From the NCBI GenBank assembly GCA_019218315.1, contig JAHUUI010000002.1, positions 62,001 through 126,000 of the forward strand: a DNA stretch of 64,000 nucleotides, read 5' to 3'. Positions within the stretch are counted from its first letter, which is position 1; each line of letters begins with the position of its first letter. Below are positions 47,524 to 58,100 of this stretch, in pieces. This DNA is from Cardiobacteriaceae bacterium TAE3-ERU3. GTDB taxonomy: Bacteria > Pseudomonadota > Gammaproteobacteria > Cardiobacteriales > Cardiobacteriaceae. A program made the position numbers and the translations under genes. Under the pieces are notes generated by a model. That model was not told the DNA's origin and searched no databases. It was given only the letters and a program-made list of their open reading frames with translations.

Positions 47524-49521
47524 TTAATGACGAACGCGAAAACGATGAATAGAATCAATCAATTGAGAATTGTTTTCATTACCGTAATATCGCGCCTGCT
47601 CATAACGTGCGCTAATTCGCTTCAGCTCAGCACTATTCTCCTTCTGCATATATGGTGCAATTCGAAGCAAAAAGTCCGCCACACTTTCGCGGTTGCGCTT
47701 GCGCAACCCACTATGTTCAAGGCGCTTTAGCAGTAGCCTCACAGCCTTCGCAACATCATCATCGTCATGACGTGGGCGGCGCTGCCACCACAACCAAAGC
47801 AAAGTACCTCCAGCCATAGTGCAAAATAGCAAAATAGCTATCAGCAGCTTATTCCCAGCACCTTTCAAGCCAAGCTTTTCAAGTAAACTTCCCTGCTGAT
47901 CACGATTGAGATCAATCACCCAGTCCTGCCAAAATGCATTTGCTGCGCCATAAGCATTGCGTAGCCAAGCAAATGAAGCCATATTTTCAGCCAGCCTTGT
48001 ACCAAACGCACGCTGATCTTCACCACGTTGTAGGCTCGATGCATTGAGCTGCGCTTGATTAATGCGTTCCGGAGCAACAGCTGCTGTTGGGTCGCTGCGG
48101 AACCAGCCGCGCGCATCATCCCATAATTCAACCCAGGCGTGTGCAGATTCTTCCCGCACCAAAAAATCATCATTCAAAGGATTATGCTCACCACCCTGAT
48201 AACCAATAACAATTCTTGCAGGAATGCCAACACTTCGTGCAGCTTGAGTCATTGCGCTGGCGTAATGCTCACAAAAACCCATCCGGCCTTCAAATAAAAA
48301 TTGTTCGACATTCCCCATGCCAGGTGGTGGCTCCAGAGTATAGTAAAACTCCTCATCTTGGATATAATCGGCAAACGCCTTAGCAAAACCTACCGCATTT
48401 TCTCCACTCTCATGATACAAGCGCTCAGCCAAGGCGCGCGTTTGGGGAATTGCCACATCATCTGGTAATTGTAGTGCTGCGGCTTTTGTTGCATCATCAA
48501 GAGCGCCCACAGTGCGATAATCTACTGCAGACTTCAAGTGATAACGCGCTGGTACTTTATGATTGTCAGGTAACTTGAGCTGATATGAACCGCCGATTTG
48601 TAGTGCATCGGGAAATGAAAACGACAACTCCAAAGCAGGTAGCCATTTAAGTGAATCCTTAACCGGCATTAAATCATAAGAAAATTCGCTCTCTTGATTA
48701 TATTGAATGTTTGATGGCTGAATACGCATGTCATTATTACGTTGCCGCCAATTCTTACCATCAAATGACCACAATGTTGTCCCACGCCAGTAGCGCTCAG
48801 AAGGTGGTGGTAATTCATTATTGGCAAAGCGCACACGGAAAACCGGTTCGTTGCTCTGTACCAACGAAGCGATATCTCCCATATCCATCTCATCAGGAAG
48901 GCCGGTAACAGCCTGATTTTCATTGCGAGGAATCCCCCATGACGGCTGAATGCGAGGGAAAAAGAAAAACAGCAAGATGGTAAATGGCAATGCCAGCATT
49001 AGCAGCTTGCCAATCTCTTGCCAGCGCCCAAGCAAAATGACACGGTTACCTCGCTGCGCAATGCGCATCTGCACCAGTAGAATATAGCCAAGTACGAATA
49101 GTAAATAGATAAAAATGGCAATAGATTGTGAATACATCAGAAATGCCATCATCAAAGTTAATTCGAGTAAGAATAAAATCTTGCAATCACGCTCATTGCG
49201 AGATTCAAGCATTTTTGCCGTACCCATCAAAGCAAGCAATGCAAGAAAGCTGAACGTCAAGCTCTGTGAACGGTAATTGCTATAAATCAGAAGTAAACCA
49301 ATTGGTAAAACAGCAGCCAAGCCTAGCCAGCCAAGCCATGATTGCTTACGCCATATGGCAATAAATTTACAGCCTGTGGCTACGATCAAGCTCAAAGCGA
49401 AAAATCGCGGTTGAAACCACCATAGCGGCAACATCGTCAATACAAAGCCTAGCCATACCTGAAGCCATAATCCACTGGCTAATTGACGACGATATTCAGG
49501 TGCGCTAACCCATTTAATCAT
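47524..49521 (-). CDS. TgpA-like membrane transglutaminase (DUF3488 plus transglutaminase core)
   Basis: A 665-residue protein with an N-terminal DUF3488 membrane domain (several segments, about 20-180), a periplasmic transglutaminase-like domain (about 320-480) and one C-terminal membrane segment followed by a cytoplasmic DUF4129-like tail. The catalytic Cys417 is in MGFCEHYASAM and the His461 in ESAHAWVELW, followed by Asp in RSDPTAAV. In Pseudomonas aeruginosa the homologue TgpA is essential. Its upstream partner is the DUF58 gene 22 bases away; the usual MoxR gene is missing here. Confidence 0.93.
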   Translation of the reverse strand: MIKWVSAPEYRRQLASGLWLQVWLGFVLTMLPLWWFQPRFFALSLIVATGCKFIAIWRKQSWLGWLGLAAVLPIGLLLIYSNYRSQSLTFSFLALLALMGTAKMLESRNERDCKILFLLELTLMMAFLMYSQSIAIFIYLLFVLGYILLVQMRIAQRGNRVILLGRWQEIGKLLMLALPFTILLFFFFPRIQPSWGIPRNENQAVTGLPDEMDMGDIASLVQSNEPVFRVRFANNELPPPSERYWRGTTLWSFDGKNWRQRNNDMRIQPSNIQYNQESEFSYDLMPVKDSLKWLPALELSFSFPDALQIGGSYQLKLPDNHKVPARYHLKSAVDYRTVGALDDATKAAALQLPDDVAIPQTRALAERLYHESGENAVGFAKAFADYIQDEEFYYTLEPPPGMGNVEQFLFEGRMGFCEHYASAMTQAARSVGIPARIVIGYQGGEHNPLNDDFLVREESAHAWVELWDDARGWFRSDPTAAVAPERINQAQLNASSLQRGEDQRAFGTRLAENMASFAWLRNAYGAANAFWQDWVIDLNRDQQGSLLEKLGLKGAGNKLLIAILLFCTMAGGTLLWLWWQRRPRHDDDDVAKAVRLLLKRLEHSGLRKRNRESVADFLLRIAPYMQKENSAELKRISARYEQARYYGNENNSQLIDSIHRFRVRH

Positions 49522-49543
49522 TCTTAGATCCTGTTAATTTAGC

Positions 49544-50494
49544 CTAGTAAAGTGCCAGTGTGCGTAGGCAGTGATGAAAATGCTCATCCCCTTTATTATG
49601 TGCAATATAGGCATCTCCAAGACGTAAGCTGTATGCAACGCCTTTTGCCTCAGCATCTACAATCCATTGCGCTAATTGCGATAAGCGTGTTTCTACATCA
49701 CCGTGTGCTTCGGCAATATCAAGATTGATACGATGACTGCCTTGCCCACTAAATTGTTTGATATACATTATCCCCCCGCTGGAGCGTTTCCATGCCACTC
49801 GGGAAAGTGGATCACCATGTCGATAAATGGCCAAACCGTGCAGTTCCTCTTCACCTGCATAAGTCTGCTCGGCTTCACCACGTTCTGGCGTTAACGATTG
49901 AGGTAATGGCAAATCACCTTCCGGAAAAGGATATACCACAGCCTTACTGTCTAAGCGCAGCCATTGCCAACTCACAAACCAACCAAATGGATGGGAAGAT
50001 GTAATTGTTATCGTCGGTAAGCCCATCCAGCCACGAGATAGTGCTGGCAGAGTAAGATTGGTAGTCACTGTCTCACCAGCGCGTATCCCTCCAACCAATA
50101 CATTCGCCCCACCATCACACGACAAGGACATTGCTCCGCGAGGCCGTCCTTTAGGATCATGAATTTCAATAGGAAACGAAACATGATCACCTACAAAAAC
50201 TGGCTGTGGCTGTCGGGTTCGAACACGTAGATTGGCTAACTCACCAACTGTCAACCCTGCACTTAGCATAGCTATTACCGCAACAAGAAACGTTAATGCG
50301 TAGCCAAGATTAAGCTGATGATTTGCCGACCACACAAACATCAAAATTAGCGCGCCTCCCAAGAATACACCATAGCTAGTCGGTACAATCGGCATCTTTG
50401 CAGGCTTGGTAAGTATTTTTTCACTGGATAGTGGTTGCTTGCGTAGCCAGTAACGACGTAATGATGCTATTAGCTTCGATGAGATGTTGGACAT
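49544..50494 (-). CDS. DUF58 domain protein
   Basis: A 316-residue protein with two N-terminal membrane segments (about 38-57 and 63-83) and the DUF58 core. The family pattern here is EEELHGLAIYRHGDPLSRVAWKRSS (about 217-241), where DPLSRVAWK resembles the conserved D-P-R-x-I-x-W motif. DUF58 proteins usually act with MoxR AAA+ ATPases and VWA proteins. Here it is coupled to a TgpA-like protein only. It lies downstream of smc in the same direction, with a 189-base gap. Confidence 0.9.
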   Translation of the reverse strand: MSNISSKLIASLRRYWLRKQPLSSEKILTKPAKMPIVPTSYGVFLGGALILMFVWSANHQLNLGYALTFLVAVIAMLSAGLTVGELANLRVRTRQPQPVFVGDHVSFPIEIHDPKGRPRGAMSLSCDGGANVLVGGIRAGETVTTNLTLPALSRGWMGLPTITITSSHPFGWFVSWQWLRLDSKAVVYPFPEGDLPLPQSLTPERGEAEQTYAGEEELHGLAIYRHGDPLSRVAWKRSSGGIMYIKQFSGQGSHRINLDIAEAHGDVETRLSQLAQWIVDAEAKGVAYSLRLGDAYIAHNKGDEHFHHCLRTLALY

Positions 50495-50683
50495 TCCTTG
50501 TTCCCTATTTAATGGCCACCAAATAATAATATAATCTCGATTATAACAACCTCGCTAGTCGCCAAATTCAGCATTAATTCATTTGTTTTAATAAAAAATA
50601 AATGGGGTGCCCTAAATAATAATAACTGGACATCGGGGGAATATCTGCATCTTATGTATATCTTCTTTACTTCCGCATAAGCA

Positions 50684-53600
50684 TCAATCATTCATCTGCA
50701 CCGCAACCAGCCGCGAGATGCCCGGCTCACTCATGGTCACGCCAATGAGATGATCGCAAGCCTGCATGGTGTTTTTGTGGTGGGTGATGATGATGAATTG
50801 AGTGTTGTCCGCCATGTCGCGCAGCATTGCGGTGAGGCGGTTGACGTTGCCATCGTCAAGCGGCGCATCCACTTCATCGAGTAAGCAGAATGGCGCCGGG
50901 TTTAAGCGGAACAGTGCAAATACCAATGCAATAGCTGTCAGGGCTTTTTCACCACCTGACAAGACGCTCAGATTTTTGACGTTCTTGCCCGGCGGCCTTA
51001 CGCTGATCGTGATGCCAGCCTCAAGTACGTCATCCCCCGTCCATGTCAGCGCTGCTTCACCACCGCGGAACAGGCGCGGGAATAAGTTGGCAAAGTGATG
51101 GTTAACCACAGCCATGGTTTCACTAAGGCGGCCACGCGTTTCTTCGTCAAGCTCAGCAATTGCCGTGCTCAGCATCTCAAGGCTATCGCGCAAATCTTCA
51201 CATTGCTGTTTGAGCGTTTGATACTGCTCACCAACTTCAGCAAAAGCTTCTACCGCAGTTTGGTTAACCGCACCCAACGCTTCCAACTCGCGGCTGTAAC
51301 GTCGTACTTCACTTTCCAGTGATGCTTCATCAAGCGTACTACTGATGTCAAATACAATTGGCTTGCGGTCTGATTCCAGAAATTGCTGCGTCAAGCTGCG
51401 CAAGGTTTCTTCGCTGCGCTCAAGGCGCTCAATGAGCTGGTCAATACGCGCTTGCTCGAGTTCGATGCGGTGCTTGCCTTCGTTGATCGCTTTTTCGCTG
51501 TTACGCCATGCTTCGCTGTGTTCACGCGCCTGCATTTCCGCGTCTTCTAGTGCAATGCGCACTTCATCCAGCGTTTCCTGTTGCACGATACGGGTATCGT
51601 CAAGCAAGGCGATATTGGTCTCGCTTTCGTTTAGCACTTCCTCGGCGCTGATCCGCTCGGCTTGCAATGCTTCCTGTTCACGTAAATTGCGCTGCTCGCG
51701 ATCAATATACACACGCTCTTGCGCACGTAAGCTGGCAAGGCTTTGCTGCAATGCTTGTTGTTGCTGAAATGCTTGCTGGTATGCTTTGCGGCTACTATCG
51801 GCACAGTGTTGAGCCTGCATCAGTGCTTCGTGGCTGATCTCGGGGTGCTGCTCACTATGAGCTTCTTGCTGTAATGCTGCTGTGGTAGCGGCTAAATCCT
51901 GCTCTAAGGCGCTGATTTCTCGCAGCCAACCAGCGCGTGTTTGCTGCCGCTCAGCGTGTAAAGCAGCCTGATGCTCGCTTTTAGCAGCCAGTAATGCAAC
52001 TTCACGCTGCGCTTGTGCGAGCGCTTGCTCCTGTATTTTTAATGTAGCCCTGCTTTGCTGCTGAGCTTGGCGCATCTGTTGCAGCTCGGCTTGCGTACGG
52101 TTAACTTGAGCTTCGCTTTCCTGCAACGCCTGCTCAAGGTTTGGCAAGCGCTCGTTGAGTTCATTCAGTGCCGCAGCTCGTGCCAAGGCGCCCTGTCCAT
52201 CATGTTGAGTTGCCGGAGTAGTGGTATGGGCGCTGATCAGTGTGCCATCAAGAGTGAGATATTGCTGAGCGGCGTCCAACGCAGTGAGGTCTATATCGCA
52301 GTCGTGCTGCGCCAATGGCTCAATGTTGCCTAGCCAGTCTTTAAGTGCGGCGCTGCTTTGGATAATGCCCAGCCATGCAGGTGGAACGTCACCACATTCA
52401 ACCACAGCATGGTGATACTGCAAGCCCGTGCCACGGTCAGCACCATCATCATGCCATGCTTGTAAGCGTATATTGAGATAACCTTCTAATGCAGGCTGCC
52501 ACGCTGCATCTACTTTAATTTCATCCAGCAAGCGCCTGAAGCCCGGTAAGTCAGTATCAGCACTCTGCTGCTGTTGTTGCCATTCTCTTAAAGTTTCAGC
52601 GCGGCTATAGGCTTGTTGCCAAGCATATTGCGCAGCTTCGCGCTCATTTTGTGCTGCCGTTAATTGTGCTTCACACGCAGCAATCGCCTCTTCATTTTCC
52701 TCGGCAGCCAGTTGTGCATTTTCGAGTGTGATTTGCTGCGTCTCAAGTGCCATAATAGCCTCTTCATGCAGCAAGGCCAGATCATCATCCACATCAGCAT
52801 TGTCGAGTTCAGCGAGACGCTGGCGGTGATCATCAAGGCGAGCTTCTATTTGTCGGTAGCGCTTGCAAGTTTCTTCGTGGCGTGCACGGGCTTGTGCTAC
52901 GGCACTTTGTTGGCGCTCAGCTTCAAGGCGCAGGCTGTCATAATAGCGATTATCTGTATCGCGCTTGTTTTCCAGCTCGGGGATAGTTGTATTCAATGCA
53001 TCGAGTTGCTGCGTTTGCTCGGTGAGTTGCTGTTGTGTCTCACTGAGTTGGCGTTTGTCGTCAGCTTGCTGTCGGCTGATTTGTTCGAGGCGTTTCTCCT
53101 GCTGCTCAAGCTGCTGCTTGGCGTGCTGTCGGTGCTGCGCCAAGCGTTCGTGTTCACGTTCGCTGCTGCGCAGTGCTTCACGCGCTTCGTGGTGCAATGC
53201 TCGTGCTTTACTCACAGCGCGCTCCGCTGTCTGTGCTTGTTCGCGCAAGCTGTCTAATGTTGCTTCATTGCGTGAGACTGTTGCCATGCGCTCGGTCAAG
53301 GCTGCTTGCGCTGCTTCATATGCCTGCTGCTGTTCGCGATGTGTCAGTCCGGTGCGATGTAAGCGCCAACTGTCCAAACGATGACGCACATCACTCAAGC
53401 TGCGCTGCAATTCTCGATGGCGCTTGGCATTGTCTGCTTCGGCAGCAAGGCGTTCGCGTTGCTGTTCGAGATCGTACAGTCGGTCATCGTGGCGGCTTAA
53501 ATGCTCATTGACTTGCGCCATGCGCCGCTCGCTGTCCTTGCGTCGGTTTTGATAAACGGCAATGCCCGCTGCTTCTTCGATAAAGCTGCGTAAGTCTTCC

Positions 53601-54070
53601 GGCTTGGCATCAATCACTCGGCTAATCATGCCCTGCTCGATCACCGCATAACTGCGCGCACCAACGCCGCTGCCCTGCAACAATTCGACGATATCCTTGC
53701 GTCGGCAGCGTTTTTTGTTAATCAGATAACGCGACTGCCCGTCGTGTTCGACTTCACGGCGAATCACCAATTCAGCATAATCGGCAAATGCACCACCCGC
53801 CTTGCCTTCGCTATTGTCAAAATGCAGCTCGACTGATGCTTGCCTTCCAGCCCGCCGTGACGCACAACCGGCAAAAATCACATCACTCATCGCCTGCCCA
53901 CGCAACTGTTTGGCAGCACTCTCGCCCAGTACCCAGCGTACTGCGTCGATGATATTGGATTTGCCACAACCGTTTGGCCCGAGGATACCGGTTAACGGCG
54001 CATCGACGGGAAAGACGGTTTTATCGGCAAACGACTTGAAGCCGCTAAGATGGATGGCTGTCAGGCGCAC
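50684..54070 (-). CDS. smc: Chromosome partition protein SMC
   Basis: SMC, 1128 residues, is the condensin ATPase that compacts and separates chromosomes. It has the N-terminal Walker A GPNGCGKSNI (about 31-40), two long coiled-coil arms (about 170-490 and 660-950), a hinge (about 500-640) and the C-terminal head with signature LSGGEKALTAIAL and Walker B FCLLDEVDAPLDDGN. The length is close to the usual 1150-1190. Most Gammaproteobacteria outside the enterics use SMC-ScpAB; scpA and scpB are not in the window. The coiled coils open long spurious frames on the other strand. Confidence 0.96.
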   Translation of the reverse strand: MRLTAIHLSGFKSFADKTVFPVDAPLTGILGPNGCGKSNIIDAVRWVLGESAAKQLRGQAMSDVIFAGCASRRAGRQASVELHFDNSEGKAGGAFADYAELVIRREVEHDGQSRYLINKKRCRRKDIVELLQGSGVGARSYAVIEQGMISRVIDAKPEDLRSFIEEAAGIAVYQNRRKDSERRMAQVNEHLSRHDDRLYDLEQQRERLAAEADNAKRHRELQRSLSDVRHRLDSWRLHRTGLTHREQQQAYEAAQAALTERMATVSRNEATLDSLREQAQTAERAVSKARALHHEAREALRSSEREHERLAQHRQHAKQQLEQQEKRLEQISRQQADDKRQLSETQQQLTEQTQQLDALNTTIPELENKRDTDNRYYDSLRLEAERQQSAVAQARARHEETCKRYRQIEARLDDHRQRLAELDNADVDDDLALLHEEAIMALETQQITLENAQLAAEENEEAIAACEAQLTAAQNEREAAQYAWQQAYSRAETLREWQQQQQSADTDLPGFRRLLDEIKVDAAWQPALEGYLNIRLQAWHDDGADRGTGLQYHHAVVECGDVPPAWLGIIQSSAALKDWLGNIEPLAQHDCDIDLTALDAAQQYLTLDGTLISAHTTTPATQHDGQGALARAAALNELNERLPNLEQALQESEAQVNRTQAELQQMRQAQQQSRATLKIQEQALAQAQREVALLAAKSEHQAALHAERQQTRAGWLREISALEQDLAATTAALQQEAHSEQHPEISHEALMQAQHCADSSRKAYQQAFQQQQALQQSLASLRAQERVYIDREQRNLREQEALQAERISAEEVLNESETNIALLDDTRIVQQETLDEVRIALEDAEMQAREHSEAWRNSEKAINEGKHRIELEQARIDQLIERLERSEETLRSLTQQFLESDRKPIVFDISSTLDEASLESEVRRYSRELEALGAVNQTAVEAFAEVGEQYQTLKQQCEDLRDSLEMLSTAIAELDEETRGRLSETMAVVNHHFANLFPRLFRGGEAALTWTGDDVLEAGITISVRPPGKNVKNLSVLSGGEKALTAIALVFALFRLNPAPFCLLDEVDAPLDDGNVNRLTAMLRDMADNTQFIIITHHKNTMQACDHLIGVTMSEPGISRLVAVQMND

Positions 54071-54302
54071 GGTCTTGCTTACTCGCCTGCGGTGAGGAGG
54101 TTGAACATCAAGTTATATATTTATGTCAAAGGTGGAGATTATACCTTTTTGACAGAATTTTTTGTGTGTGATGGTGCTTGAACCATGAATAAACCATAGC
54201 GACATTGATCGTGACTATATGTCATGAAGTTTTCACAATAATGCCATGATTCACCATTTATTGCGCATAATGCGCGCTTTTAAACCCTTATCGACAATAA
54301 AT

Positions 54303-54824
54303 ATGAAAGATCAATCTGAGCGAAAGCGAATACATATGTGGCGCTATATACGCAGCTGGAGTATTTATGCTGTAGTGGTCATCGCAGTGATCGTGGTACT
54401 GGATATATACCGTACGCCGGATGGGCGTGGATTGAGCGAGGCGACGCTTACCACAATAGACGGCAAACAAATTGATTTTTCACCACAAACGCCGCCTACC
54501 ATTCTTTATTTTTGGGGCAACTGGTGCATTTATTGCCGCTATACTTCGCCGACAATAGACGCATTACACAATGAAGGCTACCCTGTGGTGACAATTGCCA
54601 TGCAATCAGGCAGTGAAAGCGACGTACAGGCGTATCTTAGTGAGCACGGCTGGGATTTCCCGGTGGTTAATGATCCTGATGGGCAAATCAGCGCGGCATT
54701 CGCAGTAGTCGCTACACCGACGATAGCTATTGTTCACAATAAACGCATCAGTATTGCAACCAGCGGCTGGACAAGCAAATACGGTCTAAAATTACGCCTG
54801 TGGTTAGCTTCCTTGCGTGGATGA
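54303..54824 (+). CDS. Membrane-anchored thioredoxin-like protein (ScsD-like)
   Basis: A 173-residue thiol-disulfide oxidoreductase, anchored by one N-terminal membrane segment (about residues 20-36) with the thioredoxin domain in the periplasm. The active site is WCIYC, with Cys75 and Cys78, and ATPT gives the cis-Pro loop. This resembles ScsD-type protein disulfide proteins that work with DsbD-like partners. Start choice is uncertain: ATG at 54246, 54303 and 54336 are in frame and none has a clear ribosome binding site; 54336 would start directly at the membrane anchor. Its last 21 bases overlap the convergent gene. Confidence 0.82.
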   Translation: MKDQSERKRIHMWRYIRSWSIYAVVVIAVIVVLDIYRTPDGRGLSEATLTTIDGKQIDFSPQTPPTILYFWGNWCIYCRYTSPTIDALHNEGYPVVTIAMQSGSESDVQAYLSEHGWDFPVVNDPDGQISAAFAVVATPTIAIVHNKRISIATSGWTSKYGLKLRLWLASLRG

Positions 54825-55178
54825 GCGGCGTTTCTTGCTCTTATCGCGCTTTTTGTAGTTGTGCACAATCGTGCCGACTTCGAGCACAATAGCCCAAAAA
54901 CTCAGCCATGCACCAATCAGCGGATAATCCCACAGCCAAATGATGCCGCCAATCAACAAGTAGACCGGCGCAAGCAACGCAAGTGCAGCAAAGGCGCGAC
55001 GCTCAGCCCTGATGGCGCGATGGGCAAAGAGCAGCAGTGGCGCAAGGGTCAGTAATGCACCAGTAAGCATTTGCATGATATTGCCGGTGCGATACAGCCA
55101 GATAAGCGTTGCGTAGCTGGCAATCAAGGTAAACAGGGAAATAATGGTAGCGAGATAACCCGCTTTTTGCCGTGACAT
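54804..55178 (-). CDS. Small membrane protein, DUF2069-like
   Basis: A 124-residue protein with four hydrophobic segments (about 7-28, 33-52, 62-82 and 86-108) and a very basic tail (KKRDKSKKRRSS). The order and length resemble the DUF2069 family of unknown function, but the match is from memory and loose. It lies 17 bases downstream of the RND pump gene in the same direction. Its 3' end overlaps the ScsD-like gene on the other strand. Confidence 0.65.
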   Translation of the reverse strand: MSRQKAGYLATIISLFTLIASYATLIWLYRTGNIMQMLTGALLTLAPLLLFAHRAIRAERRAFAALALLAPVYLLIGGIIWLWDYPLIGAWLSFWAIVLEVGTIVHNYKKRDKSKKRRSSTQGS

Positions 55179-55195
55179 GATGTTTCCTTTTTCTT

Positions 55196-58100
55196 TTATG
55201 CGGTGTGTTCGCTAGGTTTAGCTTCACGGCTACCAAACAGGCGCTTGAACAGCCGTGCAATGTCGTCCATAAAGGTATAGAACGTCGGTATAACGATCAA
55301 GCTGAGCAAGGTCGATGTGATCAGCCCACCGAATACAGCGATTGCCATTGGCTGGCGGAAAGTCGGGTCAGCCCCGCCCCAGCCCAGAATCAGCGGCACC
55401 ATCCCGGCACCCATGGCGATGGTGGTCATGATGATTGGGCGTGCGCGCTTACGACAGGCGTCAATCAATGCATCGTAGCGTGATTTGCCGCTCTTTTCGG
55501 CAATGATCGCATAATCAACCAACAAGATTGAGTTTTTGGTCGCAATCCCCATCAGCATGATCAGGCCGATCAGCGACGGCATGGATAGCCCGGCATGTGC
55601 GAGCATCAACCCGACAAATGCTCCGCCAAGTGACAGTGGCAGCGCCATGAGGATGGTAAATGGCTGTAACCAGCGCCGGAACAGCAATACCAAAACGCCG
55701 TAAATAGATATAACACCGATGCCCATTGCGGTTGCAAAGCCTTCAAAGAGTTCTTTCATATCATCCGCTTGCCCTTGGTCTGCTGCATGCACACCTGGCG
55801 GTAAGCTTTGCATGGCAGGCAATGCCTTGACTTGCTTGACCAGTTCGCCAATTTGCCCGTCTGCAGTATCGGCGGTGATGGTAATTTCGCGCGAGCGGTC
55901 AAGGCGGCTAATGCCAGAGGGCGCAGATCCGAATTGCAAGCTGGCTACATCGCCAAGGCGAACTGGCTGACCAGTGCTGCTTTGTACGTTGAGGTTTTCC
56001 AATATTGCCAGATCACCTCGTGCTTCTTTGGGCAAGCGCACAAGGATAGGAATTTGACGGGTGTTAAGGTTCAGCTTGGGTAAACGCTGTGAATACTCAC
56101 CCGCAGTTGCAACGCGAATAGCGTGTGCAATCGCTTCGGTACTGACGCCATTTTCAGCCATTGCCAGCTCATTGGGGATGACTTGCAGCTCTTGGCTGGC
56201 AATGCCTTCATTGCTGGTAACAGTCGCAACGCCGGGTATATCACGGATTTCGCGCATTATTTTATGCGCACTCTCACGCAGCTGCGCATAGTTATCGCCG
56301 TAAATCGAAACTTTATAGCCGCCTTCACCGCCGTTGCTCAAGCCAACTTTGAAGCGTGCACCAGGTATATCTGCCAACCGTTCACGGATCTGCTGCTCAA
56401 TCTCGGTTTTCACCGGGCGTTCACCACGTGGAATTAACTCAATGTTAAGCGCTGCCTGACGCACACTACCATGCCCACCTTGTGCGGGATCAATTCCACC
56501 TTGAAGGTGCCCTATCGAGGTATAAATATTTTCAATTGAAGGTAAGTCTTCTATGGTTTCACGCGTCCAACGCGCGACTTCACTGGTTTCTTCAATTGTT
56601 GCACCCGGTGCAAGTTCGATTTTTACCCGTGTCTGTGAAAAATCATCAGGTGGCAAAAATCCGGCTGGCAAGTAGCGGGTGAGGAACAATGAACCTGTAA
56701 ACATCGCCACCACGATAATGAGCGTCAGCCATCGCCAGCTGAGCGCGTAATGTACGATCCGTAGATAGCCGTCCATCATGCGGCTACGCTTTTGTGGGTG
56801 CTTTTTTTCCGGCTTGATCAGGTAGGCGCACATCATCGGTGTGAGCAGGCGCGCAACCAACAGCGATACAAAAATGGCAATGGAAGCCGTCCACCCGAAT
56901 TGCTTGAAAAACTGCCCGACAACGCCGGTCATAAATGCGGTTGGCAAAAATACGGCGATCAAGGTAAAGGTCGTCGCCACAACTGCGAGCCCTATTTCAT
57001 CGGCTGCTTCCATTGCCGCTTGGTACGGCGTTTTACCCATGCGTAAATGGCGAATAATGTTCTCTATTTCAACAATCGCATCATCGACGAGAATACCGAT
57101 TACCAACGACAGCGCGAGCAGGGAAATAATATTCAGGCTGAAATCGAGCAAATACATACCGGCAAAAGTCGGGATGACCGACAGCGGCAATGCTACAGCG
57201 GCGATGATTGTCGCGCGTAGATTGCGCAGGAAGGCAAATACCACGATGACCGCGAGTATCGCACCTTCAATCAGCATTTGTAGCGAGGCATGGTAGTCAT
57301 CGCCTACTGGTTTGGCAAGGTCGTAAACCTTTTCAATTTTGAATGCAGGTCGATCTGCAACCAGCTGATCAAGTGCTTGTTGTACCCGCCCAGCGACTTC
57401 GACCTCACTTGCACCACGGCTACGGGTGATTTCAAAAGCAACCACTGGCTTCCCATTTAGCAGCGCAATGGATGTTGGCTCGGCATAAGTATCTTTGATG
57501 TTTGCCATCTGCCCCAAACGCAGTATGTTGCCGTTGCCAAGCGGAATTTGCATATCTGGCAATTGGCTCGCTTGCTTGATCGCGCCAAGTGCGCGGATAG
57601 ATTGCTTGTTGTCACCCACGCTGGCTTCGCCGCCGGGTGCGTCCTGCTGGATGGCACGCAGTTGATCAGATACACCAGCAACCGTGCCACCATAAGCTTT
57701 TAACGCGAGTGGATCGACATCTACGTGGACTTCGCGATCCACCCCACCAACGCGCCCAACACTGCCGACACCTTCCAGCCCGGATAACAGTTTCGAGATA
57801 TAGTCATCAACAAACCAGGAAAGTGCTTCTTGATCCATAGCATCATTACTGATCGTATAAGTAACGATTGGCAATCCGGTAGTGCCAATTTTCGAGATAA
57901 CAGGTTCTTCAGCAGCAGCTGGCAAGTTGCCACGAATCTCGCCAACAGCTGAACGTACGTCATCTAGCGCTTCCTGAATGTCTTTACCAAGACGGAATTC
58001 CTGTACTACAGTGGTAACACCGCTTTGAATAGTGGTAAGAATTTTCTTCCCACCTTCAATACCGCTGATTTTATCCTCGATTTTTTTGGCTACATCATTT

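Noticed and set aside
50509-50691. A 60-codon minus-strand frame between smc and the DUF58 gene
   Set aside because: No ribosome binding site, overlaps the smc stop, AT-rich with no recognisable domain; treated as intergenic.
52664-53384. Plus-strand frames of 139-197 codons over smc
   Set aside because: They mirror the coiled-coil coding of smc, are very rich in Cys/Leu/Ser, and lie within an intact smc gene.
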